From: HIMB11 sp965657135 | GTDB lineage: Bacteria; Pseudomonadota; Alphaproteobacteria; Rhodobacterales; Rhodobacteraceae | DNA: 64,000 nt | NCBI GenBank assembly: GCA_965657135.1 | Contig: CBFHNF010000003.1 | Location: forward strand, 62,001-126,000 | Reading direction: 5' to 3' | Shown here: positions 41,665 through 49,373 of the stretch, one piece after another | Layout of the letters: every line of letters begins with the position of its first letter | How positions within the stretch are numbered: the first letter of the stretch is position 1 | The notes under the pieces: generated by a model | Seen by the model: only the letters and a program-made list of their open reading frames with translations | Database searches by the model: none | What the model was told of the DNA's origin: nothing | Program-made: the position numbers and the translations under genes

Positions 41665-42036
41665 ATGCGTTATAAATTATTTATATTTATAATTTCAGCA
41701 TCCATTTTGCTTTTCAGTGCGCCAACGTTCGCTGAAAGTTTTTGGGAGCGAATATTTAAAAATAAAGAAGAATTTGTTGCTTTGATTACGATTGAAAATA
41801 ATTGTGAACTAGAGACCAGATATTTTGTCGTACGAAATCTGGATACTGGCAAATATGCGCCATTTTATAACGGCGTTGCAAAGTTAAAAGCTGTCAAAAA
41901 CGCTCCACTGCAGTTACAGTTGGTACCCTCGGTAAAGTATATATCCTATGAAGGTGTTGCAGTCGCTGCGAAGAAAAAACTAACGATGACTGCAGACTGT
42001 AGTGAGCGCAGTCTCAAAATGATTGGGCAGGACTAA
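41665..42036 (+). CDS. Secreted small protein of unknown function
   Basis: 123 residues with a signal peptide (MRYKLFIFIISASILLFS, cleavage near FA|ESF). The mature part (about 98 residues) contains two cysteines (NNCELE, TADCSE) that may form a disulfide. No family recognised. The ATG at 41665 is favoured over an upstream TTG in frame. AT-rich compared with the core genes. The R4 zinc-ribbon remnant starts four bases after its stop. Confidence 0.55.
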   Translation: MRYKLFIFIISASILLFSAPTFAESFWERIFKNKEEFVALITIENNCELETRYFVVRNLDTGKYAPFYNGVAKLKAVKNAPLQLQLVPSVKYISYEGVAVAAKKKLTMTADCSERSLKMIGQD

Positions 42037-42039
42037 GAT

Positions 42040-42198
42040 ATGTCCCTCGAGTGCCGTTGTGGGCATCGCAAATTCATGTCAGTGAAATAGTTGATCAGAA
42101 ACTAAAACCCCGCCGCAACGATCTATGAGGTTGCTAAAAAGGCCAAATGCTCTCCTTGGGATACCGTAGAAGTAGCTGTATTTAGGCTGCTGTATATG
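42040..42198 (+). pseudogene. Decayed zinc-ribbon gene, copy 4
   Basis: MSLECRCGHRKFMSVK then TAG (42088-42090), LIRN, TAA, NPAATIYEVAKKAKCSPW and onward to about 42198. Aligned codon by codon with copy 3: E becomes TAG, L becomes TAA. The CxCGH and CS pairs are better kept here than in copy 3, so the original protein was a zinc ribbon. Confidence 0.6.
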
Positions 42199-42578
42199 TA
42201 CGGAGCGAGAGAGAACCGGCTAAGTGGGTCGTAATAGTTGTGTTGACGTCTAAAATCACTGGGTTACCACTTAGAGTGATGACCCTGTATATGGCTCTTT
42301 CTAAACACAGATAGAATGTGAGAGAAGTTCACTTATGGATCACTCAACAGTACCCAATGTAACTTTGTGTAAAGAACGTGGAAGGCTGCCGGTTATTATC
42401 AACAACATACAAACAGAAACTTGCCGTGTAAGCCAATGTGTGCTGGTGAAAAGTAATTTAAATACCGGATAAAGTCTGCAAATAACTTTCTTAGAGATTT
42501 TGCTATAAACCAAATAATTAAAGACGGTTTTATAGACTTCTCTTACTTCATGATCTTTTTGCATGCTTTTTGGCGTTC
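42199..42578. other. Gene-poor stretch with one weak small frame
   Basis: The only plausible frame is a 45-codon plus-strand one at 42335-42472 (MDHSTVPNVTLCKERGRLPV ...) with GAGAGAAG upstream. A 74-codon minus-strand frame overlaps it and has no supporting features. I see no RNA gene or repeat. Confidence 0.35.
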
Positions 42579-42830
42579 ATGTTGCTGCTTGTTCTATTGA
42601 TGGAAGCTAGACCAGACGAAGAAGCCAAAGAACGCCGAAATTGGTGCAAAGAATATCATCCGAGTTTAACTTATGAGGAATGCTCTAAGGAAGCGGGTTT
42701 AGACATTAAGAATGGCGCAGATCGGTGCGTTACTTTTGATAATTTGGTATGCGAAGCGCTAGGCATTGACGTTGAAAGTCATCCACCTGATTATATATTT
42801 GACGCGCTAGTGTCTGGGTGCGGGATTTAA
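42579..42830 (+). CDS. Small membrane-anchored protein with WC...CS pattern
   Basis: 83 residues: short hydrophobic start (MLLLVLLMEARP), then NWCKEYHPSLTYEECSKEAG, a pattern I recall from several small Rhodobacterales proteins of unknown role. No ribosome-binding site is obvious and the open frame continues upstream without ATG, so the start is uncertain. Cysteines at the pattern and at the C-terminus. Confidence 0.45.
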   Translation: MLLLVLLMEARPDEEAKERRNWCKEYHPSLTYEECSKEAGLDIKNGADRCVTFDNLVCEALGIDVESHPPDYIFDALVSGCGI

Positions 42831-42852
42831 CGATTTGCGCAGGAATTAGTGG

Positions 42853-43185
42853 ATGTTATATGTATCGTTAATCGTGAACGTTATTGTGCTTTTGCCGGTA
42901 TGTATAATCATACTGATGAATGGAAAAGCAGCAGAGCGAGCATGGGGTGCTAAGACGGACGGCAGGTCTATTTTGCTCGCTGTCTATTTTACCATTTTGC
43001 TATTTAGTGTACTTCTTCTCATTGTGGGGCCAAATGGCCTATTGCCGATTGTACATACTCTGTTGGCGATACAGATAACTTACAAGTTAATATCAATCAT
43101 AACGGTTGGTATACGCAGTGCTGTTGTTATATCTAACATAGCCATCGGTCTGCTACACGTTGGAACTATCTATCTTACAATTTAA
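42853..43185 (+). CDS. Small multi-span membrane protein
   Basis: 110 residues with four membrane helices (for example VIVLLPVCIIILMNGKAAER, LLFSVLLLIVGPNGLLPIV, LLAIQITYKLISIITVGI). A loop reads ERAWGAKTDGRSILLAVYF. No function assigned. AGGAATT precedes the ATG. Follows the small WC...CS gene by 22 bases; the pair may be cotranscribed. Confidence 0.55.
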   Translation: MLYVSLIVNVIVLLPVCIIILMNGKAAERAWGAKTDGRSILLAVYFTILLFSVLLLIVGPNGLLPIVHTLLAIQITYKLISIITVGIRSAVVISNIAIGLLHVGTIYLTI

Positions 43186-43337
43186 GTTCGCCAGCAAAGC
43201 ATTTGAAACTTTAACATTTAGGTAACAAATAGGTAAAGATGACAGTATTTGAAAAATTTATGTCATTTTCACTGTTGATTTGTAAAATGTCATGTGCAGA
43301 GTTATCCACAAGTTGGCACAGTCCAGCAGGGAGAGTG

Positions 43338-43374
43338 ACGGTCAGGTAGAGACAAGTATGGTTTCCCTGACCGT
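43338..43374. repeat. Inverted repeat
   Basis: ACGGTCAGG and CCTGACCGT, perfect 9-bp arms with a 19-base loop. Confidence 0.6.
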
Positions 43375-43436
43375 TCACAAAAAATTCACAATATAACTCT
43401 TGCGATTTAACTGTAATTAATCGAAGACATAGGCGT

Positions 43437-43453
43437 ATAGTCAATTTGACTAT
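43437..43453. promoter_or_regulatory. Operator-like palindrome
   Basis: ATAGTCAA, one T, TTGACTAT. It sits 15 bases before the terminator hairpin, so it may be a binding site or part of a larger fold. Confidence 0.45.
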
Positions 43454-43468
43454 CCTCCCTGTTGGACT

Positions 43469-43503
43469 GACCCTGCTTTAATTAAAGTAGGGTCTATTTT
43501 TTT
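43469..43503 (+). terminator. Rho-independent terminator
   Basis: GACCCTGCTTT pairs with AAAGTAGGGTC (one G-T pair) around AATT, followed by seven T. The nearest plus-strand gene ends 284 bases upstream, so it may serve a non-coding RNA. Confidence 0.75.
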
Positions 43504-43626
43504 GCACGTATCCTTGGCGCAGACTATTTACGAAAATGACGATTAAACCGAAGTTTGCTACCAACCGTCACCGACCTTCGAGCGCGTTATTTATAGCATG
43601 AAATGAGCTGTGCGGGGAAGGCGTGT

Positions 43627-44001
43627 TTAGTTCCTTCGCATTTCTTTGGGATCAAAAGTTAATTCAATATTACGCCAATGATCATATTTATCTTTGGGTA
43701 GTTTATAACCGTCTTTTTGACATCTGAGAACTGCTCTTCTCGCAGATCGGAATGCGGCGTTCGCATCAGATTCATTGCCCCCCTTAAAACCAATCATTTC
43801 CAATGACGAGGCAATGACTTTTCCATCTGGTTTCATTTTCATCGCCAAGATCACAGTTACATTGGCCGCGCCCGAGCCAACGTCGACGACCCAGTAATTC
43901 ATGACCTGATTTCTAAAAGCTTCTCTTTTGCCCCCAGTTAAAGGAGCTGAACTCGCTTTAGGCTGCGCTTCATCAACGATTTTATCGCGTTGAGGCTCTG
44001 A
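43627..44001 (-). pseudogene. TolA C-terminal-domain remnant
   Basis: In one minus-strand frame: a proline/alanine linker (DEAQPKASSAPLTGGKREAF), then VVDVGSGAANVTVILAMKM, SARRAVLRCQKDGYKLPKDK and YDHWRNIELTFDPKEMRRN. This matches the C-terminal domain of Rhodobacterales TolA (the part that binds colicins and TonB-like partners), a match from memory. The rest of TolA (membrane anchor, long helix) is absent; it is entered after an in-frame TGA at 44002-44004. An ATG at 43902 could still start a 91-residue product. Confidence 0.6.
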
Positions 44002-44145
44002 TCAGTTTAAATTCGTAAAATGCTTTTCATCTTCAATCGACTTAACGCAGGCTTGCACATAATCAGCTTTCTCATCAGCAATCTTTATTTGATCATCAGT
44101 ATTGATATCAATGTTAGCTAATTTTGCTACACGTTCAGACGTAAC

Positions 44146-44403
44146 TCAACGAATGGTCAAGAAGTTCTGTATTTGTAACAGAAGTTCAGTCTGCTGAGCC
44201 GCAGATAGCCTTTCTATTGCAACCTCATCACCATTGTGAATTTTGTCAAAAACTGTTTCCAAGTAGTCGTTTGTTCCAAAATCGAAAAGCATAGCAGCGA
44301 GATCATTACCATACAGACGCTCATCAAATGCTGTTTCCAACGCTTCGCGAAACTTATCTAACATGATTATTACATTTTCGACTTCAGAGAAGCACTCACG
44401 CAT
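44146..44403 (-). CDS. Small protein of unknown function, 85 residues
   Basis: MRECFSEVENVIIMLDKFRE, helical, with a possible leucine-rich C-terminus (LLLQIQNFLTIR). Its start overlaps the stop of the zinc-ribbon-like gene by eight bases (translational coupling). The same frame continues past its TGA stop into a second segment and then, after another TGA, into the TolA-like domain. Confidence 0.45.
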   Translation of the reverse strand: MRECFSEVENVIIMLDKFREALETAFDERLYGNDLAAMLFDFGTNDYLETVFDKIHNGDEVAIERLSAAQQTELLLQIQNFLTIR

Positions 44404-44701
44404 CGCGTCTCGCGATTATTGTGCGACAGCTTGCGTCGCCAGTGTCATTAGCAGTTCTGTTAAGATGGTGCGCATCTAACTTATCTTGGTCATATTCAAT
44501 ATCGCTAGCATTACGGAAATAAATTACCATTTCAACCTCTCCGCGCCGAGCACAGTTAGAACAACGCGATTTGTTCTTAATCTGCGCAATGTTCTGCAAA
44601 CCTTTTGCGATAAAAGTAGCCACTGGCACGTTGGCTTGGTGCCGACAATGAGCGCACTGAAGGTGCAGCCAGTGTTTAGGAACAAGTGAGAGTTGGGTCA
44701 T
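44396..44701 (-). CDS. Zinc-ribbon-like protein (possible parent of the decayed copies)
   Basis: 101 residues with paired cysteines QCAHCRHQANVPVATFIAKG ... RCSNCARRGEVEMVIYF. The spacing between the two pairs matches the decayed copies at 38197, 40788, 41452 and 42040, so this may be the surviving member of the same family. Function unknown; such small ribbons often bind nucleic acid or protein. AT-rich leader; no promoter identified. Confidence 0.5.
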   Translation of the reverse strand: MTQLSLVPKHWLHLQCAHCRHQANVPVATFIAKGLQNIAQIKNKSRCSNCARRGEVEMVIYFRNASDIEYDQDKLDAHHLNRTANDTGDASCRTIIARRDA

Positions 44702-44985
44702 AGCACTACGATATTGGGTAAGGCACGGCTAGTAAATGTGATGAAATCGGAGACTAAACATTGGCTGGGAAGAAATTAGTAATAGAAGCACTCGCACAAA
44801 TTGACCCCAGTCGCGCGCGGGCGCACGCGTAGACCATTAGCGTAGCGCAAATTGATCAAGTCGCGCACGCACACGCGAGGGACAAAACGAAAACTCACAT
44901 TGTAAAAAAAATGTACCCAAACTCGTACCCAATATGATTTAGATCAATTAACACTTTTTATTTACAATAAGTTAGGTGCGGATTT
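44702..44985. other. Non-coding stretch with a direct repeat beside tRNA-Leu
   Basis: Contains an imperfect direct repeat (44794-44829 and 44846-44878; core CAAATTGA...AGTCGCGC). No gene is seen. The stretch lies on the 3' side of tRNA-Leu, where mobile elements integrate, but no integrase gene or duplicated tRNA 3' end was found in the window. Confidence 0.4.
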
Positions 44986-45071
44986 TGGTGCCCAAGGAGA
45001 GATTCGAACTCTCACGCCCGTGAAGGCGGGGGATTTTGAATCCCCTGCGTCTACCATTCCGCCACTTGGGC
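44986..45071 (-). tRNA. tRNA-Leu, anticodon CAA
   Basis: On the minus strand the acceptor stem GCCCAAG pairs with CTTGGGC, the anticodon loop is TTCAAAA, a long variable arm is present (class II, as for Leu), and the T-arm GAGAGTTCGAATCTCTC is normal. Discriminator A and encoded CCA. The 3' end faces the accessory region at 37-45 kb. Confidence 0.93.
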
Positions 45072-45178
45072 ACTGACAGGCTGATTAAACAAATGTTCAA
45101 AGAACGTCCAGAGGGAAAACGCGCTTGACCACAAAAGTTTTGCGTGTTTTCAACCCGTGAGAGATGCAGGAGGTTGTG

Positions 45179-45757
45179 ATGCTAAGATCCCTATATGATT
45201 GGACAATGCGAATGTCCGAACATCCACGCGCACTTTGGATTTTGGCAGCAGTCGCCTTTATAGAATCCTCGTTTTTTCCAATTCCAGTGGATGTTATGCT
45301 GATCCCCATGGTTCTTGCCGCACGTAAGCGTGCATGGATTTATGCAACAGTGGCCATGTCGTTTTCTGTATTAGGTGGTTTGTTTGGGTATGCCATCGGC
45401 ATGTTCGCATTTGAACAAATCGCAGAACCTACGTTGATTGCATTGGGTAAGGCCGACGCAATGGCCGAATACGCCGGTCGGTTTAACGATATGGGGTTTT
45501 GGACAGTGTTGATGGCGGGTATTACGCCCTTCCCTTTCAAAGTGATCACGATCATGTCAGGTGCAACCGCCATGCCGCTGTGGTTATTTGTTTCAACGGC
45601 GATCATTGCCCGCTCGGTGAGGTTCTTTTTGGTCTGCGGCCTGCTTTACTTTTTTGGGCCACCTATCAAATTATTTATTGAACGCTATTTGGGTTGGGTT
45701 TTTGCGGCCGGTTTGATTGTTTTGTTCGTTGGGTTTTGGGGAGTACAATACCTATGA
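45179..45757 (+). CDS. DedA/YqaA-family membrane protein
   Basis: 192 residues, four or five helices, SNARE-associated (DedA-like) fold: FIESSFFPIPVDVMLIPMVL, GLFGYAIGMFAFEQI, TPFPFKVITIMSGATAMPL. Family roles include membrane homeostasis and lipid flipping. Start at 45179 because AGGAGG lies six bases upstream; an in-frame ATG at 45164 encodes that same stretch. DsbB overlaps its stop (ATGA). Confidence 0.85.
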   Translation: MLRSLYDWTMRMSEHPRALWILAAVAFIESSFFPIPVDVMLIPMVLAARKRAWIYATVAMSFSVLGGLFGYAIGMFAFEQIAEPTLIALGKADAMAEYAGRFNDMGFWTVLMAGITPFPFKVITIMSGATAMPLWLFVSTAIIARSVRFFLVCGLLYFFGPPIKLFIERYLGWVFAAGLIVLFVGFWGVQYL

Positions 45758-46212
45758 ATGCACGCACGTTAGGCATCTGTGCCGCGCTGGGTTCTTTGGC
45801 TATGATGCTTGTGGCACTTGGATTTCAGTATTTAGGCGATCTTCCGCCGTGTAAAATGTGTTATTGGCAACGCTATCCCCATATTGCCGCCATCGGAATA
45901 GGCGCGATTTTCTATCTTACCTCTTTGCGCTTTCTCTTGTTATTGGGCGGTTTATCGGCACTGACAACTGCATTAATCGGCGTTTATCACGTTGGGGTTG
46001 AACAAAAATGGTGGTCTGGACCTGACACTTGTACTTCATCCTCGACCGACGGATTTAGCGTTGATGAATTAATGACTCAAATCATGACCGCACCGCTTGT
46101 GCGATGTGATGAGATCGCCTGGTCATTCATGGGTCTTTCGATGGCAGGCTGGAATGCGGTGATTTCATTTGGTTTAGCCCTGTTATGGATCAGGGCGTTT
46201 CAGCGCTCATAA
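45754..46212 (+). CDS. dsbB: Disulfide bond formation protein B
   Basis: 152 residues, four membrane helices. First cysteine pair is PPCKMCYWQR near residue 32, second pair candidate is the pair around DTCTSS and VRCDE in the second periplasmic loop; fits DsbB, which reoxidises DsbA and passes electrons to quinone. Overlaps the DedA gene by four bases. Adjacent to, but convergent with, the dctD gene. Confidence 0.88.
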   Translation: MNARTLGICAALGSLAMMLVALGFQYLGDLPPCKMCYWQRYPHIAAIGIGAIFYLTSLRFLLLLGGLSALTTALIGVYHVGVEQKWWSGPDTCTSSSTDGFSVDELMTQIMTAPLVRCDEIAWSFMGLSMAGWNAVISFGLALLWIRAFQRS

Positions 46213-47547
46213 TCATATATAATCCGTACGCTGAAGGCTGTATTTGGCCATCTTTTCATTTAGGGTACGACGCGGCAGTCGCAGTTCATCCATAACCTTT
46301 GCGATTGATCCTTTGTGACGACGCATGGTGTTGTCGATCAACATGCGTTCAAATGCCTCTACATATTCCTTTAGCGGTTTACCCTCGGTTGTAACAACAG
46401 TTGTCATTTCGTCATCACCTGTCATCAACAGGGATGACATTGACCCTTCGCCGCGGCGCGATTGCAAGACCGCCTGTTCAGCCACATTCATAAGTTGACG
46501 CACGTTTCCAGGCCAAGGTGCCTGGATTAATTGAGCAGCATCTTGGGCTGAAATGATGGGTGCATCACAGCCGTAGTCATCTGCAAATTGTTCGCATTGT
46601 CGATTGAACATTTCCAAAATATCATCCCCACGCTTGCGCAGTGGAGGGAGCGTTATACTGAGCGCATTCAAGCGATATAACAAATTAGGGCGTAATTTAT
46701 CCGCAACCGTTTTACCGACTTCTTGTCCGTTGCTGATGGCAATGATGCGTGTTTCAGCAGGTGTGCCTTGGGTGTCGATTTCGGCCAAAAGCTTGCCTTG
46801 GACTTGCTCGCTTAGGATATCTATGTCCTCTAAAACCAAGGTCCCGCCGCGCGCTTCTTCGATTGCTGGCAAAAAACTATCTTCGGCATAAACTGGGCCA
46901 AACAGGCGACGCATCAATGCATCTTCTTCAAAGGCGGAACAATTTAAAATTACAAACTTTTTCCCCGCCCGATTTCCAACAGCATGTAATGCGTGCGCAA
47001 CCAGTGTTTTACCTGTTCCTGTTTCCCCATCGATCAGGATATGACCATCAGCCTGTGCAATATCTAAAATATCTTCTCGCAGCCGCTGCATTGGTTGCGA
47101 CTTGCCCATCAATTTCTTCAATAACTGTGATCCATCCGACAACTCACGACGCAATGCACGATTATCAAGCGTCAGACGCCTTTGCTGCGTCGCCTTTTTG
47201 GCAAGTTGGCTCATGGTGTCCGGATTAAATGGTTTTTCCAAAAAATTATAGGCGCCCAACCGCATCGCCTCGACTGCCATGGGAACATCGCCGTGACCGG
47301 TGATCATGATGACAGGTAACGCACTATCACGCGCCATCAATTGCCGTAAAAATTGCATGCCGTCCATTCCTGGCATTTTGATATCAGTGATGATGATCCC
47401 GGGATAATCATGTCCAATTGCGGCCAATGCGTCCTCGGCTTTGGCGAAACTTTCCGTATCATAGCCAGACAACGCTAACCACTGGGTGATCGACAAACGC
47501 ATGTCTTTTTCGTCGTCTACAATCGCAATTTTCATAGCTTTGCCCAT
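46213..47547 (-). CDS. dctD: DctD-type response regulator without the GAFTGA loop
   Basis: 444 residues: receiver domain with the phosphoacceptor in IIITDIKMPGMDG near residue 53, AAA+ domain with Walker A DGETGTGKTLVA near 173, Walker B-like GGTLVLEDID, and a Fis-type helix-turn-helix (RHKGSIAKVMDELRLPRRTL). Normally the AAA+ part carries ELFGHxxGAFTGA, which contacts sigma-54; here the region reads RRLFGPVYAEDSF and the GAFTGA is gone. Similar loss is known in Rhodobacter NtrC, which works with sigma-70. It pairs with the kinase DctB 3 bases upstream and should respond to C4-dicarboxylates. Confidence 0.88.
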   Translation of the reverse strand: MGKAMKIAIVDDEKDMRLSITQWLALSGYDTESFAKAEDALAAIGHDYPGIIITDIKMPGMDGMQFLRQLMARDSALPVIMITGHGDVPMAVEAMRLGAYNFLEKPFNPDTMSQLAKKATQQRRLTLDNRALRRELSDGSQLLKKLMGKSQPMQRLREDILDIAQADGHILIDGETGTGKTLVAHALHAVGNRAGKKFVILNCSAFEEDALMRRLFGPVYAEDSFLPAIEEARGGTLVLEDIDILSEQVQGKLLAEIDTQGTPAETRIIAISNGQEVGKTVADKLRPNLLYRLNALSITLPPLRKRGDDILEMFNRQCEQFADDYGCDAPIISAQDAAQLIQAPWPGNVRQLMNVAEQAVLQSRRGEGSMSSLLMTGDDEMTTVVTTEGKPLKEYVEAFERMLIDNTMRRHKGSIAKVMDELRLPRRTLNEKMAKYSLQRTDYI

Positions 47548-47550
47548 AAT

Positions 47551-49341
47551 TTACCCCGTTGCCTCGAATGGTTCTTGTCGTGTGTTATGTTCATCAAAAG
47601 GAGGCAGGATGACTTCGAATACTGCACCGCCCTCTTCAGAATTACGCGCGGTCAATCGACCGCCCATATCATTGATAATGCCAGAAGAGATCGCAAGCCC
47701 AAGACCTGTGCCTTCGCCTGCCTGTTTCGTTGTATAAAAAGGTTCAAACAAATCATCTAAATCCGCAATCCCAAACCCATTATCCCGAACCGTCAACGAT
47801 ATCATTTGTCCCGTGCTGAGAATAATTTCAATTTCGGGATCCTTGACTGATTTAATTGCATCAATTGCATTTCTAAACAGGTTGATCAGCACCTGCTCAA
47901 TGCGCATTCGATCTCCCATAACCAGCGCATCTTGATCACTGATAACCTTGCTTAATCGCACTTTATATTGCTGCAGCTGTGGATCCATCATCGTCAACGA
48001 AGACGCAATTGAATCTGCCATATTCACGGGTTGGAAACTCTCACCCCCTTTGCGCGCATATGATTTCAACTGGCGTGTAATCGCGCCCATGCGCTCTAAC
48101 AGATCATCAATTCTTGAAAAAGCTGCTGAGGCCTCTTCTGGTCGGTTTCGGCGCAGCAATAAATTCGCACCCGCCAAATAGGTTTTCATCGCCGCTAAAG
48201 GCTGGTTAAGTTCATGTGACACAGCCGCCGACATTTCACCCAAAGCAGCCAACTTTGAACTTTGCGCAAGGCTTTGTTCGGCGACTTCTAGGTTTTGTTC
48301 AACTTTTTTTCGCTCAGCTATTTCACGTTGAAGACGTTGGTTCAAACCACGTAACTCTGCACTTTCTCGCTGGAATAGTAACAAACGTAATGTATTTCGA
48401 CGGTTCAGAGCGTAAAAACCAGCCGCAAAAATCAATGCAAAGAACATAATTTCAAAGGCTAAAATTGAATTGATACGCTCTCGTACCGTCGAATATGCGG
48501 TAAAATTCGTAATTTGCCACCCTTGAAACCCCAAGCGACCTTGTTGCCGCATGACGGCACGACCCTGAAAATACCGATCAAATTGCGTATCGCTGCCTGT
48601 CCAATCCGCGGTAAAGCGTAAGGCGCGGTCAATCGCGCTTTCGGCAGGTTCACGCTTGAGTGCTTCTTCTTCTGTCAATCCACGCCAACGGGGTTCAGTG
48701 GACAAAACGATGATTCCACTGCTGTCGGATACAAACACTGCATCCGCAATCCCTGCCCAAGCTCTTTCAAATTGAAGCAGATCCACCTCTACCAAGATAA
48801 CACCAAGCGGTTCGTTCTGCGCATCTAATCGTTTTGCATAATAAAACCCAAAGCCACCGCTGTCCTTTTCTTCAACGCTGAAAACTGTATCATTGGAGCG
48901 CATCGCATTTATGAAATAAGCCTTTTCTTTATGCGCTGTAGAAATATTCTGCCGTTCAGTCGATGCAACTGAGCGACCATCAACGTCAAGCAAACTCAGA
49001 GACGCGGCATTAATTTCATCCAAAAAACTGATCAAGCGTTGCGATGTCTGTGAAAAATCATCTGACTCTAACGATGCAATCAATGACTGATCTCGTGCAA
49101 GCAACTGTGGAACGATAGAATTGCGTTGCAGTTCGCTTTTTAAATTTCCACCATAGAGTGCCAACCGCAATTCAGCACGGTTGGCAGTACTTTGAGAAAA
49201 GCGATCCACCAAGATGTTATTTGTTAGGTACAATGTAAACGCAGCGATCACAAAAAACGCAGCAACCACGCCGCGCAGACGCAGTGAACTACGTGCTGTC
49301 AGGATTACATCATCTTCAGAATCATTAGGCGTCGGCGTCAT
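47551..49341 (-). CDS. dctB: C4-dicarboxylate sensor kinase DctB
   Basis: 596 residues: N-terminal membrane helix (GVVAAFFVIAAFTLYLTNNI), a periplasmic double-PDC sensor domain of about 250 residues, a second helix near 300 (EIMFFALIFAAGFYAL), a coiled coil, and HisKA/HATPase with the histidine in AVSHELNQPLAAMKTYL near residue 380, plus GEGTGLGLAIS. Such kinases sense succinate, fumarate or malate. Three bases separate it from dctD. Confidence 0.9.
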   Translation of the reverse strand: MTPTPNDSEDDVILTARSSLRLRGVVAAFFVIAAFTLYLTNNILVDRFSQSTANRAELRLALYGGNLKSELQRNSIVPQLLARDQSLIASLESDDFSQTSQRLISFLDEINAASLSLLDVDGRSVASTERQNISTAHKEKAYFINAMRSNDTVFSVEEKDSGGFGFYYAKRLDAQNEPLGVILVEVDLLQFERAWAGIADAVFVSDSSGIIVLSTEPRWRGLTEEEALKREPAESAIDRALRFTADWTGSDTQFDRYFQGRAVMRQQGRLGFQGWQITNFTAYSTVRERINSILAFEIMFFALIFAAGFYALNRRNTLRLLLFQRESAELRGLNQRLQREIAERKKVEQNLEVAEQSLAQSSKLAALGEMSAAVSHELNQPLAAMKTYLAGANLLLRRNRPEEASAAFSRIDDLLERMGAITRQLKSYARKGGESFQPVNMADSIASSLTMMDPQLQQYKVRLSKVISDQDALVMGDRMRIEQVLINLFRNAIDAIKSVKDPEIEIILSTGQMISLTVRDNGFGIADLDDLFEPFYTTKQAGEGTGLGLAISSGIINDMGGRLTARNSEEGGAVFEVILPPFDEHNTRQEPFEATG

Positions 49342-49373
49342 ACCGTCAAATTATACCCAAGATGAGGCGGGTG

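Larger units (their letters stand above)
43186..43626 (+). other. Structured non-coding stretch with a strong terminator
   Basis: Three strong structures: hairpin ACGGTCAGG/CCTGACCGT (43338-43346 with 43366-43374), an 8-bp operator-like palindrome ATAGTCAA-T-TTGACTAT (43437-43453), and a terminator (43469-43503). The hairpin plus terminator could belong to a small RNA; no coding frame with support lies here (a 77-codon minus-strand frame has none). Confidence 0.45.

Noticed and set aside
38197..42198. Repeats after small genes as integron attC sites
   Set aside because: The repeats follow several genes as attC sites do, but they lack the inverted core sites and the long imperfect palindrome; translated, they share a reading frame and are better explained as decayed copies of a gene.
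42340..42564. 74-codon minus-strand frame
   Set aside because: No ribosome-binding site and no sequence pattern; it lies in a decayed stretch.
43302..43310. TTATCCACA DnaA box as a replication origin
   Set aside because: A single perfect box is expected by chance in this length; no cluster of boxes, no AT-rich unwinding region and no dnaA or hemE neighbour.
44002..44148. TGA codons read as selenocysteine or by readthrough
   Set aside because: No SECIS-like hairpin next to either TGA and no selenoprotein family match; gene decay is the simpler reading. Kept only as an alternative in the findings.
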